Shown here one piece after another: positions 38,608 through 48,747 of a stretch of DNA of 64,000 bases (its first letter is position 1; each line of letters begins with the position of its first letter). Origin of the DNA: Vulcanibacillus modesticaldus (lineage in GTDB: Bacteria > Bacillota > Bacilli > Tepidibacillales > Tepidibacillaceae); assembly GCF_001730235.1 (NCBI RefSeq), contig NZ_MIJF01000056.1, positions 25,413 to 89,412 of the forward strand, read 5' to 3'. Both the position numbers and the translations under genes were made by a program. The notes beneath the pieces were generated by a model that worked only from the letters and a program-made list of their open reading frames with translations, was not told the origin of the DNA and ran no database searches.

Positions 38608-38805
38608 TTATAAGTATGTTACCATTTGTTCAATACGCTTTTGATCACCTTTACTAACAAGTGAACCTTTACGTAAATTACGCTTACGTTTAGGAGTTTT
38701 ACCTTCTAAAAGGTGACTTGTATATGCGTGGTGTCTTCTTAATTTTCCACTACCTGTTTTCTTAAAACGTTTTGCAGAACCACGATGGGTTTTCATTTTT
38801 GGCAT
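38608..38805 (-). CDS. rpmI: 50S ribosomal protein L35
   Basis: This small, very basic large-subunit protein has 65 residues. The start is the ATG at 38805 (Met-Pro-Lys-Met-Lys-Thr-His-Arg-Gly), behind GGAGG. A frame extended five codons upstream would run through the ribosome-binding site. It lies between infC and rplT, the standard order. Confidence 0.98.
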   Translation of the reverse strand: MPKMKTHRGSAKRFKKTGSGKLRRHHAYTSHLLEGKTPKRKRNLRKGSLVSKGDQKRIEQMVTYL

Positions 38806-38830
38806 ATCTACTTCCTCCAATTTTAATCTA

Positions 38831-39337
38831 TTATTTAGGTGCTATGATCATAATCATATTACGACCTTCAAGCTTTGGCTTGCGCTCAATAACAGATATA
38901 TCTTCTACTTCTTTGGCTAAGCGTTCTAAGATTTTTTCACCAATATCATGGTGCGTTATCTGACGACCCTTAAAACGTACTGTAACTTTAACCTTATCGC
39001 CAGCTTTAATAAACTTTATTGCGCTACGAAGTTTTGTTTGAAAATCGTTTTCTTCAATAGTTGGACTCAACCTAATTTCTTTGGTATTGATAACCTTTTG
39101 TTTCTTACGTGCTTCCTTTTCTTTCTTGCTTTGCTCATATCTGAATTTGCCGTAATCCATAATACGACAAACAGGCGGCTTAGCTTGTGGAGCAACGTTA
39201 ACCAAATCAAGATTCTTCTCGTATGCAACCTTTAAAGCTTCTTTTAATGAAAGAATACCGATTTGCTCACCTTCTGGTCCAATAACTCGAACCTCACGAG
39301 CACGGATATCCTCATTAATTAAATGTTCCTTGCTAAT
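38831..39337 (-). CDS. infC: Translation initiation factor IF-3 (AUU start)
   Basis: IF-3 keeps the 30S subunit free and proofreads start-codon choice. I place the start at the ATT at 39337 (Ile-Ser-Lys-Glu-His-Leu-Ile-Asn-Glu), seven bases after GGAGGTGG. No ATG or GTG is available between that site and the conserved N-terminus. A non-canonical AUU start is the rule for infC in many bacteria and allows IF-3 to repress itself. The product has 168 residues. The two IF-3 domains are joined by a Lys-rich linker (Glu-Lys-Glu-Ala-Arg-Lys-Lys-Gln). Confidence 0.95.
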   Translation of the reverse strand: MSKEHLINEDIRAREVRVIGPEGEQIGILSLKEALKVAYEKNLDLVNVAPQAKPPVCRIMDYGKFRYEQSKKEKEARKKQKVINTKEIRLSPTIEENDFQTKLRSAIKFIKAGDKVKVTVRFKGRQITHHDIGEKILERLAKEVEDISVIERKPKLEGRNMIMIIAPK

Positions 39338-39383
39338 AACCTTCCACCTCCAAGAGATTTGGGGAATGGATAAGAAAGCAAAT

Positions 39384-39490
39384 AAAAAAGTGTAGACGAT
39401 ACGCGCCCACACTTATACTACATAAACAAAATATAATCGTTTAACCCACCAACTTAAGTCGATCAGGTGAGAAGCGGGCGCTTCTGCTTT
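39384..39490 (-). promoter_or_regulatory. L20 autoregulatory leader of infC-rpmI-rplT
   Basis: The minus strand contains AGAAGCGCCCGCTTCTCACC. A G-rich/A-rich middle follows, then an intrinsic terminator (AAGTGTGGGCG / CGTCTACACTT with loop near CGTAT, followed by six T at 39391-39385). This is the arrangement of the Bacillus L20 leader. Binding of free L20 favours termination. Confidence 0.88.
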
Positions 39491-39591
39491 AGTATCCATT
39501 CATCATTAAATTCACTAGATTATATTATCATAAATAATTTTTCATGTCAACATTTTTTCTTTTATACATTTAACACAAATTTAGAGAAATG

Positions 39592-41514
39592 TTATTGCTC
39601 GTTAGAAGTTCTATTCTTTATTTCTGTCATAATTTGCTCAATCACTTCATCTAAGGCTTTAGCACCTAGGTCCCCTTTTCCACGTTTACGAACGGCTACT
39701 TGATTATTCTCTACTTCTTTATCACCGATTATTAGCATGTATGGAACCTTTTGAAGTTGAGCTTCACGAATCTTATACCCGATTTTTTCGTTACGGTCAT
39801 CCAGTTGAACCCTAATCCCCACGCTCTCCATTTGTTTAAGTACATTTCTTGCATATTCATAATGTGGTTCAGCGATAGGTAATAATTTTACTTGTACCGG
39901 TGCTAACCAAGTTGGAAAAGCTCCTGCATAATGCTCTATTAATAGTGCCATGAAACGTTCTAATGAGCCATAAATTACTCGGTGAATAACAACTGGTGTA
40001 TGTCTTTGATTATCTTCACCAATATAACTTAAATCAAATTTTTCAGGCATTTGGAAATCTAATTGTATGGTACCAGTTTGCCATGTTCTTTTTAAAACAT
40101 CTGATACATGGAAATCAATCTTCGGACCATAAAACGCTCCGTCACCTTCGTTAACCACATATGGAAGTCCTCTTTTTTCTAAAACATTCTTTAAGGCATT
40201 AGTCGCTAAATCCCATAATTCATCTGAACCCATAGACTTCTCTGGACGTGTAGACAACTCTACATGATAGCTGAATCCAAATAAAGAATAAAATTTATCG
40301 ATTAATTCAATGATTTTATTGATTTCTTCCTCAATTTGGTCTGGACGTACGAATAGATGAGCATCATCTTGGGTAAAGTTACGTACCCGAAGTAAGCCAT
40401 TTAGTGCGCCTGACATCTCATGACGATGAACCAATCCCAATTCTCCATATCGTAATGGTAAATCACGATAACTGTGTAGTTTTGTTTTATAAGTCAACAT
40501 CGCCCCAGGACAGTTCATAGGTTTGACTGCAAAATTAATGTTATCTACTTTGGTAAAATACATATTTTCATGATAATGCTCCCAGTGTCCGGATTGTTCC
40601 CATAAACGTTGATTCATCATTATAGGAGTCTTAATTTCATGATATCCCGCTTTTTTATGCTCTTCACGCCATAAATTTTCTAATTCATTTCGAATAACCA
40701 TTCCGTTTGGATGGTAAAATGGCATACCAGGAGCTTCCTCTGAAAAACTAAACAATTCTAATTCTTTTCCTAATTTGCGATGGTCACGTTTTTTGGCTTC
40801 TTCTAGAAAATTTAGATATTCGTCTAGTTGAGCTTGTTTTAAGAAGGAAGTACCATAGATACGCTGCAACATTTGGCGACTTGAGTCACCACGCCAATAA
40901 GCACCGGCCACACTTAATAACTTAAATGCCTTAATTTTCCCTGTTGAAGGTACATGTGGACCACGACATAAGTCAAAAAAGTCTCCCTGTTCGTAAATAG
41001 ATATCTCAGCTTCTTCAGGTAATTCGTTTATAAGTTCAATTTTTAGTTGATCCCCAATATTTGTGAACAATTTTAATGCTTCGTTTCTTGATAGCACTTT
41101 TCTTCTAATTGGAATATTTTCATTAATAATCTTTTTCATTTCTTTTTCGATTTTTTCTAAATCCTCTGGAGAAAAGGAATCTGGCAAGTCCATATCATAG
41201 TAGAATCCATCTTGAATCACTGGACCGATTCCGAATTTTGTTCCTGGATATAGACGATGGACTGCGTGTGCTAATAAATGTGCGGAACTGTGACGATATA
41301 TTTCTAAGCCCTCTTCACTTTCTAGGGTAATTATTTCTATCGCTCCATCTTCTTCTATTGGTAAGTATAGATCGATTAACTTGCCATTTAGTTTACCAGC
41401 AATCGCTTTTTTCTTAAGACTCGGACTGATCGAAAAAGCAATATCTTCGGTAGTAGTCCCTTTATCAAACTCCTTAACTGTCCCATCAGGAAAAGTTATT
41501 TTAATTTTCTCCAT
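39592..41514 (-). CDS. thrS: Threonyl-tRNA synthetase
   Basis: ThrS charges tRNA-Thr and edits mischarged Ser. The protein has an N-terminal TGS domain (about 1-62). The editing domain follows with the His-x-x-x-His motif (Arg-His-Ser-Ser-Ala-His-Leu-Leu-Ala-His). The class II core shows the zinc ligands in Met-Asn-Cys-Pro-Gly, and an anticodon-binding domain is at the C-terminus. I use the ATG at 41514 (Met-Glu-Lys-Ile-Lys-Ile), giving 640 residues, because an in-frame GTG at 41526 overlaps the GAGGAG site. Confidence 0.97.
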   Translation of the reverse strand: MEKIKITFPDGTVKEFDKGTTTEDIAFSISPSLKKKAIAGKLNGKLIDLYLPIEEDGAIEIITLESEEGLEIYRHSSAHLLAHAVHRLYPGTKFGIGPVIQDGFYYDMDLPDSFSPEDLEKIEKEMKKIINENIPIRRKVLSRNEALKLFTNIGDQLKIELINELPEEAEISIYEQGDFFDLCRGPHVPSTGKIKAFKLLSVAGAYWRGDSSRQMLQRIYGTSFLKQAQLDEYLNFLEEAKKRDHRKLGKELELFSFSEEAPGMPFYHPNGMVIRNELENLWREEHKKAGYHEIKTPIMMNQRLWEQSGHWEHYHENMYFTKVDNINFAVKPMNCPGAMLTYKTKLHSYRDLPLRYGELGLVHRHEMSGALNGLLRVRNFTQDDAHLFVRPDQIEEEINKIIELIDKFYSLFGFSYHVELSTRPEKSMGSDELWDLATNALKNVLEKRGLPYVVNEGDGAFYGPKIDFHVSDVLKRTWQTGTIQLDFQMPEKFDLSYIGEDNQRHTPVVIHRVIYGSLERFMALLIEHYAGAFPTWLAPVQVKLLPIAEPHYEYARNVLKQMESVGIRVQLDDRNEKIGYKIREAQLQKVPYMLIIGDKEVENNQVAVRKRGKGDLGAKALDEVIEQIMTEIKNRTSNEQ

Positions 41515-41579
41515 GCCTATCCACACTCCTCTTTTAATTCATTAGACAACTATTTAAATTTTATTAATAAAGAACTAAC

Positions 41580-41648
41580 GTACACATGTATAAGCATTTT
41601 ATATTTTGGAAGTGAAACGAACAAGGTGAGCACGTTACAAAATACAAC
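41580..41648 (+). repeat. Palindromic dispersed repeat, copy C
   Basis: The right part (TTTTGGAAGTG, AAACGAACAAGGTGAGCACG and TACAAAATACAAC) is nearly identical to copies A and B. The left end (TACACATGTATAAGC) has diverged, so the terminal palindrome is imperfect. It sits between the T-box terminator and thrS, within the thrS leader transcript. Confidence 0.75.
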
Positions 41649-41659
41649 TTTTAACTAAT

Positions 41660-41890
41660 TAAAAAAGCACGTATCATCCATTTGGGACGATCGTGCCGTG
41701 GTTCCACCCAACTTCTGCCTATCAGTATAAACCGATAAACACTCATAATCCGATAACGGGATTGACCCGGTAATAGCTACTAAAATTCACTATCACAACT
41801 CAGAGGTGGTAAATAATTAGTCCTGGATGAGAATCTTTCAGCCAAGGATTCCCTCTCTAAGAACCGGTGTCCAATTATTCATGTCCTCAT
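41660..41890 (-). promoter_or_regulatory. T-box leader of thrS
   Basis: The minus strand has the T-box core GGGTGGAACCACGGC (about 41709-41695). A terminator stem follows (GCACGATCGTCCCA paired with TGGATGATACGTGC, then six T, 41661-41696). The upstream stem I region contains ACC triplets (TTTACCACC near 41810) that can serve as the Thr specifier. Uncharged tRNA-Thr should promote read-through into thrS. Confidence 0.9.
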
Positions 41891-41986
41891 CATAGCGTTG
41901 AAAATATTCGCAATAATTATCATTCATTATAAAAATCAATGTTTTTAAAGTCAAGTAATTTTACAAAAAAGTTTTCAGAAGATATC

Positions 41987-42646
41987 TTAATCATTCAATT
42001 CATGACGTTTACCACTTACTAAATATATAACACTCTCACCAATATTAGTTATATGATCTGCAATACGTTCAATATATCTGGCAGCAAAACCTAATTGCTG
42101 GCCTTGATTTACTATTTGTGAATCTTGAACCATTAATTCAATCAATTCATTCAGAATTGATTTATACATATGATCAATAGTATCGTCCATATCTTTTAAT
42201 TGCTTAGCTAATGCAATATCTTCCTTAATATAGGAATCAATTCCAACCCGTAACATTTTCTGAGCATTCTCTGCCATTTTAGGAATATCGATTAGTGGTT
42301 TTACAAGCTTTTGTCCCTGTAACCTTATTGTTACTTTAGCAATATTAACTGAAAGATCAGCAACTCGCTCTAGGTCACTAGCGATTTTGATCGCCGATAT
42401 TATCTTTCGTAAATCTCTAGCAACTGGTTGTTGCGTCGCTATAAGTCTAACAGCATCTTCGTCGATTTCGATTTCTAAATCATCAATTTTGTTATCACCA
42501 GCGATAACTTCTTCGGCCAATTCCCCATCAAGTGTCCGTAGTGATTCGACACTATTATGGAGCGATTGTTCAACCAACTCACTCAAAGTTAGTAATTTTT
42601 CCTTGAGCTTTTGCAATAGACTGTCAAAGTTTTGTCTACTGTTCAC
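41987..42646 (-). CDS. phoU: Phosphate uptake regulator PhoU
   Basis: PhoU is a cytoplasmic regulator that restrains Pst activity and PhoR signalling when phosphate is plentiful. The 219-residue protein consists of two three-helix repeats, each with a metal-binding Glu/Asp cluster (Asp-Asp-Leu-Glu-Ile-Glu-Ile-Asp and Asp-Met-Asp-Asp-Thr-Ile-Asp). The start is GTG at 42646, nine bases after AAGGAGG. It is the last gene of the pst operon, 18 bases after pstB. Confidence 0.94.
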   Translation of the reverse strand: MNSRQNFDSLLQKLKEKLLTLSELVEQSLHNSVESLRTLDGELAEEVIAGDNKIDDLEIEIDEDAVRLIATQQPVARDLRKIISAIKIASDLERVADLSVNIAKVTIRLQGQKLVKPLIDIPKMAENAQKMLRVGIDSYIKEDIALAKQLKDMDDTIDHMYKSILNELIELMVQDSQIVNQGQQLGFAARYIERIADHITNIGESVIYLVSGKRHELND

Positions 42647-42664
42647 CTTATCATTCCTCCTTTA

Positions 42665-43417
42665 TTAACCAAAACGACCAGTAATATAATCTTCTGTTCG
42701 TTTATCTTTTGGATAAGAAAATAATTCTTCAGTATCTGCGTACTCAATCAATTCACCATTTAAGAAGAAAGCAGTTTTATCAGATATTCTTGCTGCTTGT
42801 TGCATATTATGAGTTACGATGACTATCGTATAATCTTTCTTTAATTCTAAAATTAATTCCTCAATTTTTGCAGTTGAAATAGGGTCTAAAGCCGATGTTG
42901 GCTCATCCATTAGGATTATATCTGGAGATACTGCTAAAGCACGAGCAATACATAATCTTTGTTGTTGACCTCCCGATAGACCTAGGGCAGGTTTTTTAAG
43001 ATCATCCTTTACTTCATCCCATAAGGCAGCACCTTTTAAGCTAGTTTCTACAATCTCATTTAAGAGAGATTTGTCTTTGATACCATGAATTTTTAAGCCG
43101 TAAGCCACATTTTCGAAAATTGACTTCGGGAATGGATTAGGCTGTTGAAAAACCATTCCAACATTTTTACGTAAAATCTCCACAGAAATGTTTTTATCAT
43201 AGATTTCTACATCATCTATTTTGACACTTCCTTCAATTTTCACATCTTTTATCATATCATTCATTCGATTTAGCGTACGTAAGAATGTTGACTTACCACA
43301 ACCTGATGGTCCAATTAAAGCCGTGATGGAATTTTTCTCTATTTCCAAGTTTATATTCTTTAATGCTTGTTTTTCACCATAATACAAATTTAAATCTTTA
43401 ACTTCAATTATAGCCAT
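42665..43417 (-). CDS. pstB: Phosphate ABC transporter ATPase PstB
   Basis: PstB energises high-affinity phosphate uptake. The 250-residue protein has Walker A Gly-Pro-Ser-Gly-Cys-Gly-Lys-Ser-Thr, the PstB-specific Asn-Arg-Met-Asn-Asp, signature Leu-Ser-Gly-Gly-Gln-Gln-Gln-Arg and Walker B Ile-Leu-Met-Asp-Glu-Pro. It follows pstA after 66 bases. Confidence 0.97.
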   Translation of the reverse strand: MAIIEVKDLNLYYGEKQALKNINLEIEKNSITALIGPSGCGKSTFLRTLNRMNDMIKDVKIEGSVKIDDVEIYDKNISVEILRKNVGMVFQQPNPFPKSIFENVAYGLKIHGIKDKSLLNEIVETSLKGAALWDEVKDDLKKPALGLSGGQQQRLCIARALAVSPDIILMDEPTSALDPISTAKIEELILELKKDYTIVIVTHNMQQAARISDKTAFFLNGELIEYADTEELFSYPKDKRTEDYITGRFG

Positions 43418-43483
43418 CTTTTTCCTCCATGTTATTATAAAATTATAAAATATATAATAATTTATTTTAAATATGCTTTAATA

Positions 43484-44356
43484 CTAATATTTATTTTGAT
43501 ACTTATTTCTTAAATAAATTGCCAAACCATTCATGGATAATAGTACAACTAATAAAACGATTATGCCTGCGGCAGCAATATATTGAAAGTCTTCTTGTGG
43601 TCTTGAAGTCCAGTTAAATATTTGAATTGGTAAAACTGTAAATGAATCCATAGGTGATCCTGGTACAAAAGCTACAAAAGTTAATGCACCGATCATTATG
43701 AGTGGGGCTGTCTCACCAATCGCCCTTGATAAAGCTAAAATGGTTCCAGTTAAAATATTTGGCAAAGCTGCTGGAATAACTACTCGACGAATAGTTTGCC
43801 ATTTTGTTGCACCTAGTGCATATGAAGCGTTACGTTGTGAACTAGGTACGCTTTTTAAGGCTTCTTGAGAAGCAACAACGATAATAGGTAAAATAAGCAG
43901 AACCATCGTTAAAGAACCAGCAATTAAACTCCTACCTAGTGCAAATCCACGTACAAAAACTCCTAAACCTAACAACCCGTAAACGATTGAAGGAACCCCT
44001 GCTAAATTATTGATGTTAATTTGTAAAATTTGCTTTAATTTTGTGTCTCCAGCATATTCATTTAAGTAAAGTGCTGTTCCAACGCCTAATATAAAGGCGA
44101 TTGGTGCTGTTAATCCTAACATCCATAATGTACCATAAAATGCCGATTTAATACCTGCACGTTCAGGAAATCTTGAAGGGAAACTATTTAAGAATTGCCA
44201 ATCCAACCAAGGAATACCTTTAATAAAGACATCAACTAATAATACAGCTAAAGTAATAACACCAAATAGGGTGGCGAATAGAAAAAGGGAGAAATAAAAC
44301 ATGTTCTTTTTTCGTCTTTTTTCTATATCTTTAATATTACCATTATGTCTAATCAT
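43484..44356 (-). CDS. pstA: Phosphate ABC transporter permease PstA
   Basis: This 290-residue membrane protein has six predicted helices. The cytoplasmic EAA loop is [11 protein letters not shown]. It pairs with PstC to form the phosphate channel. It overlaps pstC by four bases. Confidence 0.95.
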   Translation of the reverse strand: MIRHNGNIKDIEKRRKKNMFYFSLFLFATLFGVITLAVLLVDVFIKGIPWLDWQFLNSFPSRFPERAGIKSAFYGTLWMLGLTAPIAFILGVGTALYLNEYAGDTKLKQILQININNLAGVPSIVYGLLGLGVFVRGFALGRSLIAGSLTMVLLILPIIVVASQEALKSVPSSQRNASYALGATKWQTIRRVVIPAALPNILTGTILALSRAIGETAPLIMIGALTFVAFVPGSPMDSFTVLPIQIFNWTSRPQEDFQYIAAAGIIVLLVVLLSMNGLAIYLRNKYQNKY

Positions 44357-45261
44357 TGATATTCCTCCCTATATTTTTTGGTGATATATTGTGCAATTAA
44401 GTTCATAATCAATGTCAAAACAAATAAACTCATCCCAACAGCAAAGATAGTTTTGTACTCAATACTTCCTTGCGGCGTATCACCTAGACTAACCTGTACA
44501 ATGTAAGCAGTCATTGTTTGAATACTCTCAAGGGGATTCAATGTTAACTTTGGTGTCCCACCTGCAGCAATTGTAACGATCATCGTCTCACCAATTGCAC
44601 GTGACAGAGCCAAAACGAAGGAAGACACTATTCCAGATAGTGCCGCAGGTACTATCACCTTCGTTGCGACTTCAAATTTTGTTGAACCTAACCCATATGC
44701 AGCAGCCCTAATTGAATTAGGTACCGCTAACATAGCATCTTCACTAAGAGAGGAAATCATTGGGATGATCATTATTCCGACAACAATTCCCGCACTTAAG
44801 GCATTGAAAATATCCATATCTGGAAAGATAAATCTCAATACTGGAGTAACAAATGTTAATGCAAAATAGCCATAAACAATAGTTGGTATACCAGCCAATA
44901 TTTCTAAAATAGGTTTAATGATCGCTCTAACCCTATCCGGAGCATATTCACTTAAATAAATAGCACTTCCCAACCCTATTGGGATAGCAATTAAACTTGC
45001 AATAAAGGTAACAATTAAAGTTCCAGATAATAATGGTAAAACTCCAAAATGCTTAGGAATGAATAACGGAGTCCATTTAGGATCTGTTATAAAGTCAATA
45101 AATGAAACCTCCCTAAAGAAAGATAAAGTTTCAAATAGTAATATAAAAACGATACCAACCGTAGTCAAAATAGATATTAAAGCAAACAAGAATAATATTT
45201 TAGGGATGATCGTTTCTAAAATATTAACCTTAGGCTTGTTTTCAATATCACGTATAGCCAT
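44353..45261 (-). CDS. pstC: Phosphate ABC transporter permease PstC
   Basis: This 302-residue membrane protein has six helices. The EAA loop is [11 protein letters not shown], and the family signature Ser-Arg-Ala-Ile-Gly-Glu-Thr-Met follows it. It lies 93 bases after pstS. The long gap is common where pstS is expressed more strongly than the rest. Confidence 0.95.
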   Translation of the reverse strand: MAIRDIENKPKVNILETIIPKILFLFALISILTTVGIVFILLFETLSFFREVSFIDFITDPKWTPLFIPKHFGVLPLLSGTLIVTFIASLIAIPIGLGSAIYLSEYAPDRVRAIIKPILEILAGIPTIVYGYFALTFVTPVLRFIFPDMDIFNALSAGIVVGIMIIPMISSLSEDAMLAVPNSIRAAAYGLGSTKFEVATKVIVPAALSGIVSSFVLALSRAIGETMIVTIAAGGTPKLTLNPLESIQTMTAYIVQVSLGDTPQGSIEYKTIFAVGMSLFVLTLIMNLIAQYITKKYREEYQ

Positions 45262-45354
45262 AGCCTAATTTCGCACATCCTTTCGTCTGAACAACAGAAA
45301 GAGTGACATCGAAATAATGCCACATCTCCCCTAATTATTTATTGATAGTTTCAA

Positions 45355-46284
45355 TTATTGTTGATAGGCAGCAATAGCTTGTAGGTTTTCGTCATACTGG
45401 TTTTGAGGCAATCTTACATAACCTACTTCTTCAGCTAGTTGTGCATTTTCCATATAAAACTTAACAAACTCATAGACCTCTGGTCGTTTAAGTGATTCTG
45501 TATTTACATAGATGAATAATGGACGGGATAATGGTGAATAGCTACCATCATTTATTGTTTTCAGTGTTGGAACTATAGGACCATTACCAGCATCGATTGG
45601 AACAACTTTCATTCGCTCTTTATTCTCCACATAGTAGGCAAAACCAAAATATCCTAAGCTATATTTATCACCTTCAATACCTTTTACAAGTACATTATCA
45701 TCTTCACTTGCGGTGTAATCAGATCGACTTGCACCACTTTCTCCAATGATTTCTTCTGTGAAGTAATCAAATGTACCTGAATCAGTTCCAGGACCATAAA
45801 GTTTGATTTCTTCGTCTGGCCAACCCGGGCGAACCTGACTCCATTTTGTGATTTGGCTATTTGGTTCCCAAATTTTCTTTAATTCATCAATTGTTAAATA
45901 ATCTACCCAGTCATTCTCCTTATTTACTACAACAGATAAGCCATCATAAGCAACTGGCAATTCAAGATAATTAATATTATTTTCTTTAGTCTTCGCAATT
46001 TCAGAATCCTTTATTGGACGAGATGCATCATTTATATCTGTTTCACCAATTGTAAATTTCTTAAATCCACCACCAGTACCTGAAACACCAACAGTAACCT
46101 GTACTTTATTATTAGCAATTTGAAATTCCTCAGCTACTGCTTCTGTAATTGGAAATACCGTACTTGAACCATCAATTTTTACTATGCCGGATAAACCTCC
46201 GTCAACTGAATCCTCTTGATTTCCACAAGCAGTTAGTACAAGTATTAATGTTGCCATGATGAAAAATAAGGCTAACTTCTTCAT
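45355..46284 (-). CDS. pstS: Phosphate-binding lipoprotein PstS
   Basis: PstS is the surface-anchored phosphate receptor. The 309-residue protein has a lipobox (Leu-Thr-Ala-Cys) at about residue 20. It has the phosphate site Asp-Gly-Ser-Ser-Thr-Val (near 38) and Gly-Thr-Gly-Gly-Gly (near 70), then Asp-Ser-Gly-Thr-Phe further on. It is first in the pst operon and lies under a Pho box. Confidence 0.96.
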   Translation of the reverse strand: MKKLALFFIMATLILVLTACGNQEDSVDGGLSGIVKIDGSSTVFPITEAVAEEFQIANNKVQVTVGVSGTGGGFKKFTIGETDINDASRPIKDSEIAKTKENNINYLELPVAYDGLSVVVNKENDWVDYLTIDELKKIWEPNSQITKWSQVRPGWPDEEIKLYGPGTDSGTFDYFTEEIIGESGASRSDYTASEDDNVLVKGIEGDKYSLGYFGFAYYVENKERMKVVPIDAGNGPIVPTLKTINDGSYSPLSRPLFIYVNTESLKRPEVYEFVKFYMENAQLAEEVGYVRLPQNQYDENLQAIAAYQQ

Positions 46285-46375
46285 TTGAATGACCCCCTAA
46301 ATTATATTGATCTTTGTTACACATATAACTCTAACATTCTATTATTAACTTAGTGTTAACGAATGGCTATGAAAA

Positions 46376-46413
46376 TATTAACTTTTGTAAAGCAAATATT
46401 AAGTTTATGTAAA
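46376..46413 (-). promoter_or_regulatory. Pho box (PhoP operator) of the pst operon
   Basis: On the minus strand four hexamers TTTACA, TTAATA, TTTACA and TTAATA are spaced by 5, 5 and 4 bases, about 90-130 bases upstream of pstS. This matches the direct-repeat TT(A/C/T)A(C/T)A pattern with roughly 11-base period bound by PhoP in Bacillus. It predicts induction on phosphate starvation. Confidence 0.75.
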
Positions 46414-46582
46414 GCTTGAGGTAATCAATTCAGTATTATTTAAAATTTCAAAAACTTCATTTATTGTTCAAAATTTTTTGAAAAAATTATGAATAATCAT
46501 CAAGCAATATTGCATTAGATAATAATGGTTATTATTGTTGTGTTAGGAATATAAATATATTAAATGAAAGGAGCAAAAATTT

Positions 46583-47098
46583 ATGTTTGTAAAATGGCTG
46601 CGTGAAAATGTATGGTCTTCATGGTTAATGCTAGTATTACGTTTATATTTAGGTTATGATTGGTTGACAGCTGGCTGGGATAAAATAACAGGAGATTTTG
46701 ATGCTACAGGATTCTTAAAAGGTGCAGTTGCCAAAGCAGCTAGTGATAATCCAACTGTGACAAGTTGGTGGGCATCATTTTTAGAGGGATTTGCTATTCC
46801 AAATGTAGGTTTATTTAATTTCTTAGTATCTTGGGGAGAATTCTTAGTTGGACTCGGACTTATCTTAGGTGTTTTCACTACTTTCTCAGCATTAATGGGG
46901 GCTGTAATGTACTTCTCATTTATGTTTAGTGGTACTCTTGGAAGAGGAAATCATATTCCGCCACTATTAATAATTACATTCTTAATTTTAGTGGCTGGTT
47001 CAAATGCCGGAAGATTCGGTTTAGACCCCTATATCAAGCCTTATTGGGATAAAATTTTTACAAAATCTAAGAAAAAAGATGAAAATGTAACTGTATAA
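46583..47098 (+). CDS. DoxX-family membrane protein
   Basis: This 171-residue protein has about four hydrophobic helices (near 15-30, 75-95, 100-120 and 125-145) and a Trp-rich N-terminus. The layout matches DoxX/DoxD proteins, one of which is a subunit of archaeal thiosulfate:quinone oxidoreductase. In bacteria, DoxX members are linked to oxidative-stress and thiol metabolism. The gene stands alone, with ribosome-binding site AAAGGAG. A specific activity cannot be given. Confidence 0.8.
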   Translation: MFVKWLRENVWSSWLMLVLRLYLGYDWLTAGWDKITGDFDATGFLKGAVAKAASDNPTVTSWWASFLEGFAIPNVGLFNFLVSWGEFLVGLGLILGVFTTFSALMGAVMYFSFMFSGTLGRGNHIPPLLIITFLILVAGSNAGRFGLDPYIKPYWDKIFTKSKKKDENVTV

Positions 47099-47114
47099 AT
47101 TATTTTTGGCAGAT

Positions 47115-47154
47115 AAAAGCACCGAGTTAGGTTAAGCCTAACTCGGTGCTTTTT
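47115..47154. terminator. Bidirectional terminator between doxX and mqnC
   Basis: AGCACCGAGTTAGG and CCTAACTCGGTGCT form a 14-bp GC-rich stem around a short loop, with A- and T-runs at the ends. It lies between converging genes and reaches the mqnC stop codon. Confidence 0.93.
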
Positions 47155-48265
47155 AGTTTTCCATCACAAAATCATTTTCAATAGTTTCGTCCTCATTAAA
47201 TACATGAAGAATCTCATATTTTGTATTCCTTTGAGCTGGAATAAATCCTGCTTCTCTAATCAATCGGATTATTTGATTAGTATTAATTTTATGCGCTGTT
47301 CCCGCGGCAGAAACAACGTTTTCTTCCATCATTGTGCTACCAAAATCATTACAACCATAAAATAAAGATTTTTTACCTACTTCAGCTCCAACGGTAACCC
47401 ATGAAGCCTGGATGTTTGGGATATTATCTAAGATCAATCGACTAATAGCCACCGTTTTCAAATACTCTTCTGGTTTTACTTTTTCAGCCTTTAAGTTGGT
47501 ATTATCCGGTTGAAAAGTCCACGGTATAAATGCTAAAAATCCCTTAGACTCATCTTGGGCCTCACGTAATCTGATTAAATGAAGCACTCTCTCTTCCATT
47601 GATTCTCCAAAACCAATTACCATTGTTCCCGTCGTTGATAAACCAACTTTATTTGCTGCTTTCATAACTTCTATCCATTCTCGCCAAGTTCCTTTTTTCC
47701 TGCTTATTTTTTGTCTAGTTCTATCGTCTAAAATTTCTGCACCCGCTCCAGGTAAGGAATCTAAACCTGCTTCATGTATTTGACGTAGAGTTTCTTCTAA
47801 GGATAACCCAGAGACATCTTTCATCTTAAGAATTTCGGCTGGAGAAAAAGAATGCATATGAACTTTTGGAAAACGCTGTTTTATATCCCTTAATAAATTT
47901 AGGTAGTATTCAAATGGTAAATCTGGATGAGTACCACCTTGCATCAGCACTTCAGTACCACCAACATCAACCATTTCTTGAATTTTTTCTAAGATTTCTT
48001 CATTAGTTAAAACATAACTTCCCTCTTCACCAGGCTTTTTATAAAAAGCACAAAACCTACAGTAAGTGTCACACACATTAGAATAGTTGATATTTCTTCC
48101 AATTACAAAAGTTGTAATCGGTTCAGGATGAAATCTTTTTTTTATCTCGTTAGCGGCATTTCCGATCTTCTCTATTTCATCACTTTCAAATAATCTAATC
48201 CCATCTTCCAACGTCAATCGATCACCGTTTAGTGCCTTTTGTAAAATACGATCTATATGAGACAA
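47153..48265 (-). CDS. mqnC: Cyclic dehypoxanthine futalosine synthase (radical SAM)
   Basis: MqnC cyclises dehypoxanthine futalosine in the futalosine pathway to menaquinone. The protein has the radical SAM motif CxxxCxxC in Cys-Asp-Thr-Tyr-Cys-Arg-Phe-Cys, preceded by Ile-Asn-Tyr-Ser-Asn-Val, and the MqnC-type Gly-Thr-Glu-Val-Leu-Met-Gln-Gly-Gly. I place the start at a TTG at 48265 (then Ser-His-Ile-Asp-Arg-Ile-Leu), nine bases after GGGAGG, giving 370 residues. An ATG at 48322 would add 19 residues without a ribosome-binding site. Other mqn genes are not in the window. Confidence 0.92.
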   Translation of the reverse strand: MSHIDRILQKALNGDRLTLEDGIRLFESDEIEKIGNAANEIKKRFHPEPITTFVIGRNINYSNVCDTYCRFCAFYKKPGEEGSYVLTNEEILEKIQEMVDVGGTEVLMQGGTHPDLPFEYYLNLLRDIKQRFPKVHMHSFSPAEILKMKDVSGLSLEETLRQIHEAGLDSLPGAGAEILDDRTRQKISRKKGTWREWIEVMKAANKVGLSTTGTMVIGFGESMEERVLHLIRLREAQDESKGFLAFIPWTFQPDNTNLKAEKVKPEEYLKTVAISRLILDNIPNIQASWVTVGAEVGKKSLFYGCNDFGSTMMEENVVSAAGTAHKINTNQIIRLIREAGFIPAQRNTKYEILHVFNEDETIENDFVMEN

Positions 48266-48365
48266 TACCTGTTCCCTCCCGATTTCACTAACAAAACATT
48301 TACTTACAATATATCGTAACATATTGATTTAACTTTGCCTATATGACAAGAAAAGTAAAAAAACA

Positions 48366-48400
48366 TAAAAAAAAAAGCTTCAAACGTATCCGTTTGAAAC
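48366..48400 (-). terminator. Terminator of the tRNA cluster
   Basis: TTCAAACG and CGTTTGAA form the stem around GATA, followed by GC and a run of T on the minus strand, just downstream of tRNA-Leu. Confidence 0.88.
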
Positions 48401-48414
48401 TATCTCGATCAAGA

Positions 48415-48503
48415 TGGTGCCGAGGACCGGACTTGAACCGGTACGGTAGTCACCTACCGCAGGATTTTAAGTCCTGTGCGTCTGCCAATTCCGCCACCCC
48501 GGC
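48415..48503 (-). tRNA. tRNA-Leu (anticodon TAA)
   Basis: The minus strand folds as a class II tRNA of 89 bases with encoded CCA, acceptor GCCGGGG, anticodon loop ACTTAAAAT and a long variable arm (GCGGTAGGTGACTACCG). It is the last of three tandem tRNAs. Confidence 0.97.
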
Positions 48504-48508
48504 ATATA

Positions 48509-48583
48509 TGGAGCGGACGACGGGATTCGAACCCGCGACCCTCGCCTTGGCAAGGCGATACTCTACCACTGAGCCACGTCCGC
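48509..48583 (-). tRNA. tRNA-Gly (anticodon GCC)
   Basis: This 75-base cloverleaf has acceptor GCGGACG, anticodon loop CTTGCCAAG and T arm GCGGGTTCGAATCCCGT, with CCA encoded. It lies 5 bases from tRNA-Leu in the cluster. Confidence 0.97.
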
Positions 48584-48594
48584 AAACAATCAAA

Positions 48595-48670
<76 letters not shown>

Positions 48671-48747
48671 GTTTTCAGGACAAAAGTTATAATAACATTT
48701 TATTTTTGTTTAGTCAATAATTTTTCGAATATTACAAGGGGTTAATC

